From assembly GCA_026545225.1 (NCBI GenBank), contig CM048849.1, forward strand, positions 52,274,836-52,338,835: a stretch of DNA of 64,000 nucleotides. Direction: 5' to 3'. Source of the stretch: Cornus controversa. Lineage: Eukaryota; Streptophyta; Magnoliopsida; Cornales; Cornaceae. Position 1 is the first letter of the stretch; the number at the start of each line of letters is the position of its first letter. The notes beneath the pieces were generated by a model that was not told the DNA's origin, ran no database searches, and saw only the letters and a list, made by a program, of their open reading frames with translations. Positions 1 to 36,442 of the stretch are shown piece after piece. The position numbers were made by a program, and so were the translations under genes.

Positions 1-253
1 GAGACAACCTCTTAAAACAAACTCACAGATGATGAAAAAAATTTGGAGGGAGTTGAAAAGTAACAATTACCAGACCTATTCAGTGCAAGAGACGTTGATT
101 TATAAGCTCAGGAATTCCAACATTTCAAACATATTCTGAATCAATTTACCACCGCAAGAAAATGTAAGAATAACAGAACCATGTATTCTAATCACAAGTT
201 AACACTGCAAACACATGTATAAAAAATGAGGATGTAGAATAGTGGCAACATAC

Positions 254-23492
<23,239 letters not shown>

Positions 23493-23873
23493 GTATATGT
23501 GTCTGTGTGCGCGCTTGCAATATAAGTAGCCTGGTATCAGAAAGAGTGTTTGTGCTGTATTGGTCTACCGGCAAGGCGGCAAGCAATGCTCAGAACAACT
23601 GTGCTGATTATGGAGACTGGAGAGTATTCGGCGTTGGCATCGAACAGGTAGGTCCTCTCACAAGTAGGTGGGAAATCAATTAAAACGGGTTACAAAATGG
23701 GTCATTGGCAAGTAAGTCACCATGGTTATAAACGTCGTCACATGTCTTTGAGCGAGAGTGAAACTTTGGCGGGTTGACCCGAGCAAACCGAAACCTTTCT
23801 GATTTTTTAAAAATATTTATTTCAAACAGGGGAAAGATTAGGGCTTTTTTTTTGTTAACCGTAAGCAAATTAG

Positions 23874-24420
23874 CTAGAAAGCACGGACACTTCACCGAAG
23901 GTGCCGTATTCGTGTCGGACACTCGGATATCGTGTCGGACACTCGGACACTCCGCGGACACGTGTCGGACACTTCGTACCCGTATCCTGATATTTTTCTT
24001 TTTAGGACACTTCTCGAACACTCCTCGGACACTTCTCGGACACTTCTTGGACACTCCTCAAAGACGTATCGGACAGTTCATAGCAGTGATATATATTATA
24101 ATATTTCGAATGAAAATTATATGATACTAAGTTATGATTAAAATCTAAGCTAAATATATATAAAAGACTAAATAAGTCTGGTTCTTTAATTTATTTTAAT
24201 CTATTTGTCTATTTTTGTTTATAATTTTGTTTGGTTTTTAATTGTTGATGATGAATTGAAGTATCTATGTAATGTAGTATTTTTTTATTGAATAATTAAT
24301 AGATATTAATATATTATATTATTATTTTATAGCCGTATCCTCGCCGTGTCCGTGTCCTATTTTTTTAAAATTTCCCGTATCGCCGTGTCCCGTGTCCGTG
24401 TCCGTGTCCATGCTTCCTAG
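23874..24420. mobile_element. GGACAC-family short inverted-repeat element, copy 2, with target duplication
   Basis: Left end CTAGAAAGCACGGACAC and right end GTGTCCATGCTTCCTAG are inverted repeats matching at 15 of 17 bases. Direct repeats CAAATTAG flank it (23866-23873 and 24421-24428; they extend to AGCAAATTAG if the AG at the element's right end is counted). Both subterminal regions are arrays of GGACAC/GTGTCC words, about 15 at the left. The core is AT-rich and has no transposase. An 8-bp duplication suggests hAT, a 9-10-bp one Mutator-like; the sequence does not settle this. It sits about 0.4 kb upstream of the helicase start codon. Confidence 0.75.
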
Positions 24421-25210
24421 CAAATTAGGGTTATTTCCTTCTTCTTTCAAATTTTTTTTTCTTTCATGATTTAACTCTTATCAATTTTTGAATATTACAG
24501 TATAAGAGTCTATCAGATAACTAATATACTAATAAAAAAACTATGATAAGATTATTTTCAAACGAGCTTGTTTCTTTAGTCACTGGATCAAGATAGTTAA
24601 TTTTTATTGCAAAACACATTTACATTTGAATAACACGAAATCGTAATATACGCCATAGTTAAACTATTTTAGGACACCAAAGCATCATATGTCCAACCCT
24701 CTCTGCCTCATTACCACAAATTTTACAAAGGGTGCGTTCGGATGCACATAATTGGAATTTTATAATTTCAAATCCATTGTTTGAATCAACTTTGAAATTC
24801 ATGTGAAATTGAATTACAATTTCAAATCTATTATTCGGATCAACTTTGGATAAATCATGAATTTGAAATTAGAAAGTAATTAAATTTTATGTAATATATA
24901 AGTATGTGTATGAAAATATATAATGAAGAATTGCTACATATGACCTATATGAATATTTATTTTAGTGCCTTTGTTTTTCTTGGCAAGAAAATATAACATT
25001 CCAAAAAAAATACTAGTCTATCATTACAAGACAACTGTTCAGTTCATAGCTACAAAACTACATGGGAAGGAGAGAATCAGATTAGGCATCCCACCTTAAA
25101 TATCCTGACAAAAGTGTTTCTATTTGTCACCCAAAGTCCATTTGCCACATGAGATCTCATACAGTGAGTCTAAAAGTAGTCACTAGTTTGTGTAAATAAT
25201 TAACTACAAA

Positions 25211-25350
25211 GTTTTTTTATTATTATTATTAAGGTGAATATTTTTTTCTCCTAATTGGGAGACTAACTCACACTATTTTGCGCACGTCAAAGTAAAATCT
25301 CTTCCCCTTCTTTGAGGATGGAAAGGTTATACCATCGAGACTACAAGACC
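25211..25350 (-). mobile_element. Probable second copy of the 4.3-kb SINE family
   Basis: The minus strand reads GTCTCGATGGTATAACC, then CATCCTCAAAGAAGGGGAAG and AGATTTTACTTTG, with the same order and spacing as box A, linker and box B of the SINE at 4304-4418 (GGTGGTATAACC ... AGGTGAGAGGTTTGAG). The tail is a run of ATT/A. Box B is decayed. ACTACAAAG at left and ACTACAAGA at right may be remains of a target duplication. Confidence 0.5.
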
Positions 25351-26348
25351 TTTGATATTTAGTAGGTGAATCTCATTCAACAAATAATATTATAGAGCTG
25401 TCACAAAAAGGCATAGCAGCATACCTCTCCACACATCCAATCATGAAACAGAGGAACAAACACAACCAAGGAAATACAATGGATAGACAAAAGCCCAAGA
25501 GCTCTAACAAGAAAATACAAGCAAGACCCTTAAAAGAGAAGCCAAAAAACCAATAACAATAGCTATCAAATGGACAACAAATTCCTTGATACAAGTCTTG
25601 TTAGAATATGCATGCAACTTTCTTTGGGACTTCTGATAAAGAATTTGTTTAATGGTTCAGAAAGATGTATAATGGTGTTGGTTAAAATTATAAAGCAATA
25701 TATATTTGCATAGAGAGCTTTTGTCAGCCAGTTCACAAAGTGCAGGGCTTGTTTGGTTTGGGTGAAAATATAATAATTTGGAAGAGCTGTCTTTTCCAGT
25801 GTGGTGATATTTAACTTGCATTGGATAAGAAAACACAACTCTTCTGCCAGAGTGCAAGAAGACAGCTTCCACAAATTTGCCTGAAATTGTTTCTCACAAA
25901 CTATATTGCAAAATTCAGCTTATCAAGGAAACACTTCCACAAAATTTTCATTTTTCCTACAAAACTCTCTTCCTGAGCCAACAGTGTTCTTTCCACATTT
26001 CAACAAACATGACATAATTTTTTGGAAGTTTCTCTTCACTTGCTCAATATAATTAATAAGTTTTAGTTTATTTTGTTAGATAAATTGCATTTTTAGCATC
26101 AGCAGTCATGTATGAGATATGATCTACTAAAAATGAATCAAGATTAGTATAATCAACATCCTTCTGCTATATTATAACTTGTATCAATTTGTTTACATAT
26201 CTTGTAAACCACAAATACAACTGAACACAAACTTCGTAGAGAGCACAAATGAACAACAAAAAACATATATTTTTTTCCCATATCAAACTATTCAGAATCA
26301 ATTAGGAGATGAAATGCCCTCTTGGTTAGTTTTCTTGGATAAATGCAA

Positions 26349-28179
26349 CTATTGTTCTCCATCTGAGCTACCCATTGACAACTTCAGATTGAGATCAACA
26401 GTATCCTCTCCCGACTCACCTCTGCTATTGCCTGAGCTTGAGGTTGTTTCTGTGCTTCCCACTAGCTCCTTCGGTGGTAGAAAGCTATAAAATGGTATTT
26501 GCCGGCTTGAGGAACCTTGTCCTGACGCCTGCTTTAGGTCATATCTGCTTCCCTTCAAATCATATATCAAAAACACCAATATCACAAAGTTAGCACCATA
26601 AATAACTACAATTTAGATAAAAACAAAAATTTGCAATATGGAAAACCAAACAAGTTAAATGTAATTTTATATGTATTCGATACTTGAAAGGGGGGAAAAT
26701 TGAGTTCAGAAAGTTCAACAGTCGAAGTTGGTGTTGATTGTAACGAAGTTGCAGGAGGGCCTAATGTGAGGAAATTGGCATCGAGAGTTCCACAATGTGT
26801 AATGTCCTTCTCTGAGTTAGGCTTAGACTGACCTCCCTTCTTTAGATCTCTGTTAAGGCAGCAAAAGCAATGTGAGGTAATAACACAAAACTAAAAATAA
26901 GTAGAAAGTGAATAAGAACTAACCCACCTGAAGTCAGCCTTATTGCTACTGGAAGATGTCAGGTCTGTTTTGTGCATTTGGGGGACACATGGAGGAACAT
27001 TTGGGGGAAGAGGACACAGTTGATCCTCTATAGCAAAAGGCCTTCTCCGTGTTAAGTCCATCTATATCATGTAGTAACCAAATTTGCAATAAAAATTTGA
27101 CCTCAATTTCACCATTTTCCTTTCCTTTTCTCAAGCAGTAAAACAGATCCAGCTAAATTCCTTCAAAATTAGTGAAAAATTCAACTGCAGAAAATCCATT
27201 TATCCATTTCCAATTCTTTTTTAAACAGTGAAACAAAATCAACTGTATTCCAAGTCCAACCACATTAATGAACTAGAAGAAAGAGCCCAAAAAACAACCT
27301 TACAAGTTAAAGCATGTATTACAAATTTAATAAATACTTTATAAAGGCTAAACAAGCACAGAAATATAGTTGGCAAGTGAAAAATTTGCATATACCTTTC
27401 CTTCCTCTGACCACATAGAACTGTAGTTATCGAATCTTTGGTTTGAAGGGAGCTCTGTATGATGATTCAGTCCAGAGGATGGTGGGGAGAATGATGATAT
27501 AGTGGAGGACGAAGAAACATTCATCTGCCAATGGCATAAAAGTTCATCACTCATCAAACAAAGAGCGAATCACATTTAACGCCAAACAGAAAAAAGAAAC
27601 AAGGGTGGAGACGAATTATGTTATTACCATTGAAGATGGGTACGGAAAATGTTTGCTTTGCAGCAGAGAAGAGGAAGGCCGAATTGGATCATATTTGTCT
27701 AAAAAATATTTGGGAAATGGAAACCCAGAATCAAATTTGGGACGTTCGTCTATGAAATTCCACAGGATTGGAACATTTCCCTGCCCAACTGACCCACCAA
27801 TGTCATAGACACCACCACCACCATCACCACCAAGTAAATTGCTACTACTGCTACCACAAAGGGTTGTCATTGGAAGAGAAGGTGGACTATGTATAGTTAC
27901 TGAATTAGCCCAATAGAGATTGTTCACTGTTGTCGTCAGAGGCGGCATTGTAACCGGTGCTGGTGGGGGTGGTGGCAGGAAGTGAGAGTGTTGAGGATGG
28001 GGAAGACGAACTGATTCTTTGTTTTCGGTGTTTTCTTCCATCTTCTGCTGTTGATCTCTCAAAATCATCTCAAGCTTTGCAACTCCAAGCCCTCTTTGCG
28101 GTTTTGCTTTGGAGAGCTTCGGTTTCTTGGAACTTCGGCTCGAACTACCACCCTTCTGGTTCTGTTCTTGTTCATCCAT
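26349..28179 (-). CDS. SPEAR / SPOROCYTELESS-like EAR-motif transcriptional adaptor
   Basis: Five exons, minus strand: 28179-27628, 27524-27396, 27061-26928, 26849-26684, 26552-26349, all GT-AG and in phase, giving 394 residues. The N-terminus is basic and Ser-rich, then carries the family core KPQRGLGVAKLEMILRD (residues 26-42), the SPL/NZZ-SPEAR signature of a short helix-like motif. The middle is low complexity (Pro, Ser, Gly), with FLTLGPP in exon 4. The C-terminus has an LxLxL EAR motif in VDLNLKLSM (379-387), known in this family to recruit TOPLESS co-repressors; relatives (TIE1, SPL) bind TCP factors. It should act in the nucleus. The ATG at 28179 is the first in frame. A likely 136-bp 5'UTR intron (28327-28192) precedes it, with a GA-rich leader at 28416-28455. 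TIE-type versus SPL-type is not resolved. Confidence 0.88.
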
Positions 28180-28415
28180 CAATGTTCATCACTGAAAAGA
28201 AAGTTTGAAATAAAGTTCGAAAATTCAGAGAATTACAAAGAATCTCTATTTTTAATGTGAAATGTTATCTACAAACATGAAAGTCGAAAATCTGAAAACA
28301 AAACACAAATATCAAAGAAACTGCAACCTGAGAGTAGTGGAGTAGAAGGCGGCTAACTGATGGGGACAAATAAACAGCACAAGCCCCCTGCCTTTTTTTC
28401 AGCAAAAGTAAAATC

Positions 28416-28455
28416 TAGAGAGAGAGAATTACAGGAGAGAGAGAGAGAAAGAGAT
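28416..28455 (+). repeat. GA-rich tract upstream of the SPEAR gene
   Basis: Interrupted GAGAGA runs about 240-275 bases upstream of the SPEAR start codon, upstream of the inferred 5'UTR intron; CT-rich on the coding strand. CT/GA tracts are common in plant leaders and core promoters. Confidence 0.7.
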
Positions 28456-28699
28456 GTTATGTGAGTTCGAATGTTTGCTCAGCCCATTTTGTTGTTTATT
28501 TGAGGAAACAAAACAAACCCGGAAACAGAGGGTCCTTTCATAGCCCGCGAATCCAAACGCTTATCGGAGATTCAGAATCTTCTATGGTTTCTCTCTGTAT
28601 ATACACAGTCACGCAAACACTTGCTGTATATTGGAGTATGTAGTATATAAACTCCCAAGAACTCCCGTTTTCCGTTCTCCATAACACCGATCAGGTTTA

Positions 28700-30812
28700 A
28701 AGGTACTAGCTACAGCCTAGGCTAATGATCTACTCCAACACCAATTTTACTTATTGTATTCTGACTAAAAAAATCCCTCTGAATCTTTGCATTAATACAT
28801 GTATTTTTTTTTACTTTTTGCATTAATGATTTTATCTAAATATATCAAGTAAATTTAAATCATGTGATACACATTTAATAAAATATATTGTATATTATAC
28901 ATGTATAATTCAAATTCACTGCGGTAAAAATTATAACTAGATTGGTCCTTCACTCTCACATGTAATCTGTCCAATTAAAACTTTTCAAATATATATATAT
29001 GTTGTTCTATCAAATTGAGTAAGATATTATATATAAAAAAAAAAAATTGAACATGAGTTTCATTTCCGGCTCAATATAATGTGAGGTAGGACAAAAAATT
29101 TAAAAAGACATTTTTTATTGTTAAAATATTAATATAAGTTACAATAATGGACTCTATTAGTTTTATTCAAATGATTATTGTCATTTTTAAAGATGGAAAA
29201 TAAAAATGAATGTTTAAGGGTTGAGATTTATAAGCAAGTAATAAAAAGTAATTTTCACTCCAAATGTAAGGATGAAGATTCAAGATCAAAACAGTAGTGC
29301 GTGTTGATACGTGAGTAACTTACTATAAAATAAAAATAAAAAGTGTAAAAATGAAATTTTTAAATTCAATTTATTTATATGGAAATAAAAAATTAAAGAG
29401 GACATTATTATACACTTGAAATAACTTAGCCACTTGATAAAAAATAATTGAAAAACCTAATAGTAGCAATTTCCTTTTAGGGGCCTTAGTTTCCATACAG
29501 GGCCTTGGGCATTGACAAAGGTGTTTCCACATGGTGTCTACGACTACTGCCTAAATGACCTACCAGTACCAGTGGAGGGACTTTTTTACTTTCAGTGAGT
29601 CATTTTCTGCTGTCACTCCAGTGACCCATACTGGGCTCACAATTGGCTACGTCATTTATTTTTCAAAGCTCCTGATACTGCATTGTTGCCTCATTAAATC
29701 ATATTTTATTACTACTATTACACATCAATAAAACAAATATTAATATCTTTATTACATGTGATATAATATTTTTTTAAAATTGTTACCGCAGTTGAAGAAT
29801 TCGTTCCGCCCACTCTCTGCAAATGAACATAACGCGGGGCTCCTATTTGAGAGAGCCTCATACCAATCCTTCTCACTCTCTCCATCTATTGTAAAAGGGT
29901 GCATAACTGATGCCCTAACTTATTTTATTACTACTATTACTCAATTGATTACATGTATAACTTATTTTATTACGACTATTACTCTAATAATTACGATTAT
30001 CACTCAATTGATTATACGTGTAACTTCTTATATTATCTTATATTACGACTATTACATCTCATTAAAACAAATTTTACCATCATCATTACATGTAGTATAA
30101 TATTTTCTTATTATTATCTTTTTAAAAACTTCTATCACCCAATTGATTACATGTGATAAATGACATGTGATAACGAATGATGTGGCTAAATGTGAATCAT
30201 ACATGACTCACTGAAGTAAGCGTGAAATTTTGGTAGAAGGAGAGAATTTTCTCCCAATTGAACTATCAAATGATTTATGATTCTATAATAATTTATCCGG
30301 TGAGCCAATAATTATAACACATAATCATATAATTTGTTTGCATTTTCAAAAAGTTATGTTTTTCACACCGTACATTGTTTCTTAAAATTGTGGAGTTTTT
30401 TCCGAGCTACTTTATGTATAATCCTAAATAAAGAAGACAAAAATTTATTATTAAAAAGGAATGTGAAACGCTTGTCTAGGTGAGCAATAAACGTTTTAAG
30501 CAAGATTTTCATTGGCATTGAGTATCAGAGTCAGCAGCCACTTTGAAAAAAATATTAAATGTTAGGTTGTCCTTCCTCGTAAGAATGATGGGATCAAAAC
30601 TGCATAATGCCCTTTATGGAAAGTAGATTATGTAGAGGAAATTAAATTTATAATTAATTTCTTATTAGGCCCATCCCTTAATTTCATTGGTTAGGTTTTC
30701 TCTTGTATTTATTTTTATAAGGTGTAAAAAAAAACTTGCTTATTTTCTCAAATCCCAATTGTTTGGGATGTGAACTGGATTGTGCTTTTATGTGTACACG
30801 AGAATTAATTAA
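28700..30812. other. AT-rich intergenic stretch, no gene recognised
   Basis: Lies upstream of the SPEAR gene. Between about 29920 and 30060 the words TATTACGACTATTAC and CTCAATTGATTACATG recur in an imperfect tandem pattern. Open frames here are short and low in complexity. Confidence 0.6.
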
Positions 30813-30851
30813 GGGTCCGTTTGGTAACTGTTTATGTTTAGTTTTTATTAT

Positions 30852-31594
30852 GGGTAAAATGCTCAAACACCCCCTCAGGTTTAGATTTATTGCCCACAGA
30901 TTAAACTTGTGTCAAAAAAAGCTCTAACACCCCCTCAGGTTTGATTAAATTAGCCTTAACACCCCCTATTACCAAAAATACCCTCAGATTCTTTGTCTAT
31001 AAACTATGTAGCTTAAATAATAATTTATTATTAAATATAAACTATGTATCATAAATAATAATTTATTTAAAAAATAATATATTTAATAATAAACTATGTA
31101 GCTTAAATAACAATTTATTTAGCAAATATATAATTAATAATAAACTATATAGCATAAATAATAATTTATGTAACAAACTATGTAAATAATAATAAACTTT
31201 ATTGCATAAATAGTAATTTGTTTAACAAACTATGTAACTCAAAATAAACTATGTAGCATAAATAACAATTTATTCAACAAATATGTAATTAACAATAAAC
31301 TATGTTGCATAAATAATAATTTGTTTTGAATTATAAAATATGTAACATAAATAATAATTAATTTACAAACTATGTAATTAAAAATTAATTTAACTAATAA
31401 TGAACTATGTAGCATAAATAATAATTTATTCAACAAATATCTAATTAAGAGAGAGAATTTGAGGGTATTTTTGGCAACAGGGGGTGTTAGGGCTAATTTA
31501 ACCAAACCTAAGGGGGTGTTAGAGTCGTTTTTGACACAAGTTTAATACGTGAGTAATAAATCTAAACCTGAGGGAGTGTTAGAGCATTTTACCC
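30852..31594. mobile_element. Mutator-like MITE with long inverted repeats and 9-bp duplication
   Basis: The ends GGGTAAAATGCTCAAACACC and (reverse complement of right end) GGGTAAAATGCTCTAACACT start inverted repeats that match over about 140 bases (30852-30990 against 31455-31594). A perfect 9-bp duplication TTTTATTAT flanks it (30843-30851, 31595-31603). The core is a set of imperfect repeats of about 30-50 bp built on AAACTATGTAGCATAAATAA and TAATTTATT. No coding capacity. Long inverted repeats with a 9-bp duplication are the mark of Mutator-like elements. Confidence 0.85.
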
Positions 31595-32221
31595 TTTTAT
31601 TATTTATCAAAACAAAATTTTACGATAAACATGTTTGATAATTTTTGTTTTGTTTATAAATTGTCAAAATGCTTTTAAAACAATACTGTAGATAAACTTT
31701 CAAATCATAAACACCAAAATGATGTTTATTGTTTATGTTTATTAAAAAAAAAAACCTTTTTTTTTTCTTTTTTTATCTGAAATGGTGATTATATTATTTT
31801 AATTAAAAATTGAAACTAAAAGTGAGAAAATGAAAAGAAAAAAAATTATAAAAGGCTATTGTTTAATACAACGATAAAAATATTAGAATTGTCAAGTGTA
31901 GACAGAATTAAAGAGGATCAATTGCCTTGAGAAAAAAAAATTGGGTACAATATGAATAATTACTAATATACTTGATAATAAGAAATAGTTACTTATGAGC
32001 ACTCATGCTAAAATAAAAAGAAAACCTTATTTGAGAAAAAAACAAAAAGGTCTCAACCATCTCCTTGTCAAAGAAATAAGAATGATATTTTGTACTCATA
32101 TCATTCATTCATTTTCAGTGTTGAAAGAAAAATATAAATCAAAAAAATGAAAAAGAAAGTAGGGACATAAGAAGTTCAAGAGAAAGAGTATGCCTTCCAA
32201 ATCCCTCTTCTCACTCTATAC

Positions 32222-32327
32222 AAATTGAACCGAACCGAATCGTTCACTACGGTTTCGGCTCTAAATTTTAGGAACCGTTCACTACGATTCCAGTTCCAAG
32301 CCTTAGAACTGGAACTGAAATCGTTGA

Positions 32328-32379
<52 letters not shown>

Positions 32380-32570
32380 ACATTTTGTTATGTAAAAAAT
32401 TTTAAATAATGAAGTTATTATAACTATTATAAGATTAAATACAACTCTTATAATAACCGAATTGAACCGAACTCATTTATTCCTGTTTCAAAATTCAAGA
32501 ACCGCTGGGAATGGTTCTGGTTTCGATTCTCCCAATAACCGTAAAGAACCGAATCATGTGCATCCTCCTA
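32222..32570. repeat. GAACCGAA-rich segment, probable hAT-like remnant
   Basis: Both sides carry repeats of ACCGAACCGAAT or its variants (GGTTCGGTTC on the other strand), around a (TA)n run. Subterminal arrays of this word are typical of some plant hAT elements. The right side ends AACCGAATCATGTGCATCC. Ends not fixed. Confidence 0.4.
32336..32374. repeat. (TA)n microsatellite
   Basis: About 19 TA units inside the GAACCGAA-rich segment. Confidence 0.95.
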
Positions 32571-33369
32571 CTTGTTAAAGTCTTCTAGGTTGTAGGTCAT
32601 TCTACTTTTACAATATCATTTTTATGCATATTCTTTGCTCTGTTATTGCTGTATATATTTGTTGTAGCATAAACTTGACTTTTTATGCAGTTTATTGTGT
32701 TTATTTTAAAATAATAAAAAAAATAGTTTAAAGTTAACAAACATAGTTTTCTGTTTATGATTTTTAAAATAAGTCAAACATTTTTTCATTATCAAACAAC
32801 ACTCATGTTTATGGATAAACAAAAGCGTAACATAAACACTGTTTATATAAACACTTAAACAATAAACACTAAACATAAACGGTTACCAAACAGGCTCTAA
32901 ATAAAAATGTCCGGATGTCAAAATAGAGGGAAAGGTTGTCTTCCTTTAGAAAAAAAAAATACAAAAAGAAAAAGAGGATAAAAATATTTGTTATCCTTTC
33001 CTAATTCACTCAAATATCAAATTATAGTCAAAATTCAATAGTTTAGTGCAACTTGAATTTCTGTTGGTGCATTTAGCGGATAGTATTGCGACACGCAAGT
33101 AATAAAAAGTAAAAATTGATTGTTATTCACAGAATACACACTAACAATTAGCTATTAGTGAAGAGGATGATAATCCCTCAACACGATGAGTCATATATTT
33201 CAGTACTAAAATAGTAACTCATGCATGTATCCTCCATTATATATATATATATTTTACCTCTGTACAAAACACACTCACCTACCCAATTTGCCTCTACACC
33301 GAAGAAACAAGTTTTTTTGAAAAAAAGAGCATCATTATGGTACCTATTAGACCCTTAACAATCAATTCC

Positions 33370-34920
33370 ACACCATGGCATGCCATGGCATGCCCATGGC
33401 TAGGCCCTTGACAGTATTTTGTAGGCGCGGAGGGCTGTCAGCATGCACATCGTGCTACAGTGGCATAATCGTAAATATGAAGGCCGATTGTTCATTTTGC
33501 ATATATATGGGAGTATGGTTCACACTCACTCGAGTCCATTTGGCTAGGCCGTGGCAAACCTAGCACCAAACAAACATTGTGATCAAGCCAAACATGTCTT
33601 TGGCATAGTGATGCACCACTCCAAAGGTGGTGGCACTTGACGGTTCAACGGGAGGAACCTCATGGGCAGGCGACATAGTCTGGTGCACCCCAAGCTGTGC
33701 ACGTGGTAGGCATGCCACGCGTATATGGACCCATGGGTGCTCAAACTTGCCTTTGGACAAAGTGGTAGCTCAGATACATGCATGGTGTCTCTTGATAACG
33801 ACTTATGCCCCCGTAGGTGCAACACGGTGGGCATGAACATAAAATTAGTGGGCATAGCTTGGACCATGCACCAACAGATCAAGACATGACTAACTTATGA
33901 GGAAGGTTGGCATTCATAGGTTCCTTGGCTAGCCCCCATGAGGGTGGGCACAAATTGGCTTATGGTGTAGGTTTGATGCACCAACAGATCAATGCAATGA
34001 CAAACTCATTGACATGGTTTAGACTTGGTCAAAATGCAGACAATGGCAAGGGCTTGGCTTGACATGGGTTGAGTCCTAATCAAGGTTGGCTAAAATTAGA
34101 TGTGGCTACCACGGACCATGGCTTGGGTTAGGAATGGCTAAAAGCATCGATTGACACTTGGCAAACAAGTGGCATATTCTGAAGGCTGACAACACATGGC
34201 TAGTGTGGGCAACTACTATAACACTTGACAAGCAATGGAAGGTTTCAGCAATATCGAGTGGGCTAAAGTGTTGTCACCCACATTCCATATATATAACTAT
34301 ATTATGGGAAGGTGGGGAAGACTAACAACCAAATATGCAAGGTGACAACCTCTTGGTTTGCTAACACACAAAAGTCTAACACATTCTCCACATGATGCTA
34401 AAGATGAGGGAGAATGGTTTAGTGCTAGCAACTACCAAGGCAAGGTGACATGTGTTGGTTGGGGCCAACATAACCCTAGGTGGATGGGGGTGTCATCCAC
34501 TAATTTAGTAGGTTGAATAGGTAATTTTGTGAGTGCTTATAAATAGCCTTGTTGGGCATTGTAGTGAGGGAGACAAATTTTATAGTGAAAGCATTGGTGA
34601 GAGTTATAGTGAGAGTTATACACTTTGGGAGAGAATGCATCGGTATGCCTTTGTACGTTTACTAAAGGCTTTGGCCATATTTCCTTGTATTGTTCTTGTG
34701 GTAATAATATAAAGGTTGGGAGTCACAAGATTTCTATAAATTGTGCGTACTTTGTTCCTTTCTTTCTTATATAACCTTCTTGTGTGTGTGGGAGTGACTT
34801 GGTGTGTGTCCAAGACGTCAAGCGTGTTGGTTGAGACTAAAACAGAGGAAGATAAGGGCTATACTAGTGTTATCATAGAGGCAAAAATTTGGTGTTCAAA
34901 TTGACCCCTATGACAATACC
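33370..34920 (+). mobile_element. GC-richer LTR-like relic
   Basis: Base composition rises sharply against the AT-rich flanks. Words recur (CATGGCATGC at the left edge; ATGCACCAACAGATCAA at 33866 and 33974). A TATA box in CTTATAAATAGCC (about 34538) is followed by a leader-like stretch with AATAATATAAAGG and a U5-like T-rich part, then GTGTTATCATAGAGGCAAAA, which faintly resembles a tRNA-Met primer-binding site. This is the order of a long LTR. Target duplications and TG/CA ends were not found, so this is an inference. Short open frames here show no domain. Confidence 0.38.
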
Positions 34921-36410
34921 CTATATGATGTTTGTTGCTAAGGCTAGAAGCCAATTACGGGATTAGTGCACTCTCTCTCTATATATATGCTTCTATATTT
35001 TGGAGAAAGCTGTAAATAAACTGGAATGATGTGCAAGAGATCATTTCTCTTTGTGTGTGTGTGTCTATATATATATATATGTGCATCTTCCTTTGCATTT
35101 CATGGCATATTAATATATTATGCATATCAATGAGAACTTCTTTGCTTGTAGACTTGTAGTCTAAGGCAAAATGATTATTGTCCTTATTTCTCCTTCAACT
35201 AGAAATATACAAATTAATTAGGTTGAGCAAACTCAAATTTGTTAAAAAAATTTGGGGTTAAATTCATAAAATCCCCCTCTACTATAAATTTTTTTCATAA
35301 AACTCCTCTATACTAAAAAATAACCAAATTGTCCTTTCTCGTTAGTTTTCGGTTGAATTAAACGGAGAAATCGCATGTGCATTTCACGTGAGCTGTTAAG
35401 TGGTGTGTAAATGATTAAATTACTCTTGATGAATCTGTTGAAATTAAAAAGACTAAAATATCCTCATAATAACGGAGTTTTATGAGAATTTTTTTTTATA
35501 GTAGAGAGGGGTTTTATGATTTTAACCCTATATATATACTTGCTGCTATTATATATATATATAATTTGTGACCTACATATATAGACTTTAGCCATATCAT
35601 TTATGTATAAACATATACATATGCATCAAGAATATATATATATATGGGTGAGATTTGGTTACTGTATAAATTGATAATGTTAAAAATTGAATAGAAAAAC
35701 ATGTAATGTTTGTATGAGGTGTGTGTATTTGTGTATATATATAAGAATCCTAACTAAGAATGATATTTTTTTCTTAAACTATGAATAGTTGAATAAATAT
35801 TGAATATTAGGATTCAAAATTTGTATATTAATAATAACCCTAAATTTAATTTGAGTTTTGTGGCTTTATATAGGTTCAATTTGGAGAGAGAAAGTTTCAA
35901 AAATATAAAATGGAGAAATTTGAAATTTACAGTAGTATGACGTGAGTTGAAGGAGAAGACGACCCACTTTGGGCTATAATCAAGAAACTCCCTGTATTTT
36001 CTAATTTTCTCAAATGGTCCCTTCATCCCCTTGTAAAGGGTACATCCATCATTTACAAATATCTTTTATTTTATATATATAAATTTGTAGACATTTTAAT
36101 ACTTTCAGATTCAAACTGAGAGAGCCGTTTAAATTGTTGTTATATGAGAGAAATTGAAAGTGGACGGAGTTTTTTTAAATTCAAGGGAGTTTTTTTGAGA
36201 AATTTGATTTGGGGGGCGCGGGGGGTTGATGAATTTAACCCAATATTTTGGCATATTTCTTTTTTTTACAAGTTTTCAAATTTCTGTTAAAAAAAGAAAG
36301 TAAAAAAAAATCGGAAATAGGAACATTGAATTGGTTAATTAATTTTTGATTAAAGAAAAAAAAAATAGATAGGTACATTAAAATTCATGACACTCTCAGA
36401 GGACAAACAG

Positions 36411-36442
<32 letters not shown>

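Larger units (their letters stand above)
30813..32897. mobile_element. hAT-like element with nested insertions
   Basis: Left end GGGTCCGTTTGGTAACTG, then TTTATGTTTAGT; right end (reverse complement) GAGCCTGTTTGGTAACCG, then TTTATGTTTAGT. The inverted ends agree over about 30 bases and resemble the GGGTCCGTTTGG type of plant hAT-like short elements. A Mutator-like element (30852-31594) is inserted just inside the left arm, and a GAACCGAA-rich segment (32222-32570) lies toward the right. No transposase frame. No clear 8-bp duplication at the outer ends. Confidence 0.6.

Noticed and set aside
23680-24141. Open frames of 69-124 residues rich in GHSSDT/SDTS-like repeats
   Set aside because: Products of the GGACAC word arrays of a short transposable element on either strand.
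29780-30156. Frames of about 67-106 residues rich in Ile/Thr/Tyr
   Set aside because: They come from imperfect AT-rich tandem words (TATTACGACTATTAC) and show no domain.
33375-33882. Overlapping frames of 60-100 residues, Cys and His rich
   Set aside because: The zinc-finger look is chance; the sequence reads as LTR-like non-coding DNA, and frames overlap on both strands.
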